The translations under genes and the position numbers were made by a program. Shown here in pieces: positions 62,270 to 64,000 of a stretch of 64,000 nt of DNA (its first letter is position 1; each line of letters begins with the position of its first letter). This DNA comes from Nansenia antarctica (taxonomy: Eukaryota > Chordata > Actinopteri > Argentiniformes > Microstomatidae). The DNA lies in contig OZ022342.1 of assembly GCA_963989245.1 (NCBI GenBank), positions 47,780,410 through 47,844,409 on the forward strand, in the 5' to 3' direction. The notes below the pieces were generated by a model. The model was not told where the DNA came from. It was given only the letters and a program-made list of their open reading frames with translations, and did not search any database.

Positions 62270-64000
62270 CATAGGTGAAAGTGGGCCGGAACGGTCCGGT
62301 GCTGCGTTCCGGCAAGACTTTCTGTGCCGGAACGCCGTTGGGGGAAGAGATGCAGCTGCCTGTCAATCAAAATCCGATTGCTGCAGAGTGCAGAAGCAAT
62401 CACGATTCACGATCCATAATTTCCAACAAGGAAACACATGGTTGACGTTATGTTTCCTTGCGTCTATTTTAATACCTTTGAAAAGGACACGTTAACCCGC
62501 TTTACAGTAGACCCGACGCGACGTGGTTGGGTGGGCAGCACTGGGCACTGAGACAGTCCGACCGGGATTACAGTCGCGCCGTATGGAAGCATATAGTGGA
62601 CTTTATTCAAATGTTAATGCAATTTGAGATTGCATTTGCATGTTCCACTTTTGCATGCATTCTTTCAGACAATATTCAAATTCAAATGCAATTCTAATGA
62701 TTTGCATTTTCATTTTCATGTACCTGATGTGCACATTCGCTGTCAATATTAAAATGATAATGCAAAGCCATTTGACATTTAATTTTCAAAGTCATGCGCT
62801 TCTTTGTAGCTGACAAAATTCAAAGGTTCATTCTAATGTGAAAATTACTATGCAATCCCAAAATAGCATATTCATTTGCCACTTTTGCCTGCGTTATTTG
62901 AGTCAATATTCAAATTGTAATGCAATAATGTGATACGCAATTGCATTTACATGTTCTAGTAAACACATCCGCTTTGTAGCTGACAAAATTCAAATTTTCA
63001 TTCTAATGTGAAAATGACTATGCAATCCCAAAATAGCATATTCATTTGCCACTTTTGCCTGCGTTATTTGAGTCAATATTCAAATTGTAATGCAATAATG
63101 TGATTAGCAATTGCATTTATATGTTCTAGGAAACACATCCGCTCATTAGAATTGCATTTGAATTTGAATATTGTCTGAAAGAATGCATGCAAAAGTGGAA
63201 CATGCAAATGCAATCTCAAATTGCATTAACATTTGAACTTAGTCCACTATATGCTTCCATAAGCAAGCCGTGTTGCCAGATTGGGCTACTTTTGGTCACA
63301 CTGGACGGGTGGATTAGGCAGCTTTTAGACTGGTTGGGCTGGAAATTGTCAATTCCATCTGGCAACCCTGGTAGCAAAATATGTGCATACATATCTGGTA
63401 GCCTACTGGTACTTTCAAATCGCATCGTATTATTATTATTATTAATAATAATAATTACAATTTACAATACAAATAAAACAATTGGGGGTCCCTCAAAGAA
63501 AATGTGGGCGCACTGCGCGCGCACAACATCAACCTCCAAGGCTTGATTCTGACCCAGGAAAAACCCTGGTATGTACTGTATAACATGATAGCCATCTATG
63601 AGCAATACACTGTATATAAGATGATGACCAAGGGTCTTTCTGCTGCTGACCAAGGGGTTGAGTTCACTTGATGAGGCCCAATTTTGTTTTAGACTCTGTA
63701 GGCTACTGTATTTGTTTATTAAGACTTAAGATATATTATCTGAATTTCTCTTGTTTTATCAAAAGTTCCAATTATTTTCATTTCTTGTGCTGGTTTAAAA
63801 TTGCAGGAAACTAGCACAAATAATTGTGTGGGAGAGAGGGGCCGCCGCTACCAAAACGTGCACAGTTTTGGGTCGCTCCACCACCAAAAACTCTCACTCC
63901 AAACTTTTGGTGAAACTTGGCAGCCCTAAAGTGTTTCTAATTTCGACACCAACACCACAATGTGTGTGTTCAGGGATGCATGAAGCTGGGGGCAGGAGGA
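62270..64000. repeat. long dispersed repeat, copy 2 (to window end)
   Basis: It matches 33991-36678 throughout, without the LINE. It includes the hairpin near 62300 and the inverted-arm element at 62582-63261, and continues past the window. Confidence 0.88.
62582..63261. mobile_element. non-autonomous element with 119-bp inverted arms, copy 2
   Basis: The arms 62582-62700 and 63143-63261 are near-perfect inverted repeats starting TATGGAAGCATATAGTGGAC. The 680-bp element holds two direct copies of an AT-rich block (CATTCTAATGTGAAAA... GCAATCCCAAAATAGC) near 62830 and 63000. Confidence 0.8.

Overview
The window looks like a teleost fish nuclear genome, and a transposon-crowded one. Spliced genes with GT-AG introns, a vertebrate INPP5E-like phosphatase gene, tRNA-derived SINEs, L2/Rex1-type and L1-type LINEs, hAT and Tc1 DNA transposons, Ty3/gypsy elements, long CA/TG microsatellites and a short TTAGGG tract all fit. 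I cannot name the species. No CRISPR array, rRNA gene, bacterial operon or intact tRNA gene was seen.

Layout. 1-2507: reverse-strand gypsy element (pol, broken gag, 225-bp LTR). 3.7-8.0 kb: hAT-type remnants, a LINE tail and a hAT (6231-7931) holding a second hAT MITE, both with perfect 8-bp target-site duplications (TSDs). 9.6-11.8 kb: three phase-compatible exons of a reverse-strand gene, two of them a duplicated pair. 12.7-13.9 kb: 38-bp minisatellite. 14.8-16.9 kb: reverse-strand LINE copies. 17201-21178: an apparently complete hAT with a TSD and an open four-exon transposase. 21.7-33.7 kb: a segmental duplication with hAT, L1, gypsy (itself holding another hAT) and Tc1 pieces between the copies. 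34.0-36.7 kb: a repeat with 119-bp inverted arms, interrupted by a LINE; its second copy (62.3 kb to window end) preserves the empty site. 39.0-45.4 kb: 45-bp minisatellite enclosing a tandem duplication; one copy carries a hAT and the other the empty site.

Host-like genes. 45716-48499 is a + strand gene model with a symmetric exon present in three tandem copies; related exons lie at 61690 and 62179. 54522-60018 is an 11-exon, 491-codon INPP5E-like inositol polyphosphate 5-phosphatase whose phases all agree. It keeps the catalytic motifs but lacks the C-terminal CaaX box and the ciliary targeting motif of INPP5E, and its last exon start is duplicated just downstream. Most of the remaining sequence is repeat-derived. 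Several insertions can be ordered in time because an empty site survives in a duplicate copy. Splice models are by eye and have no transcript support.
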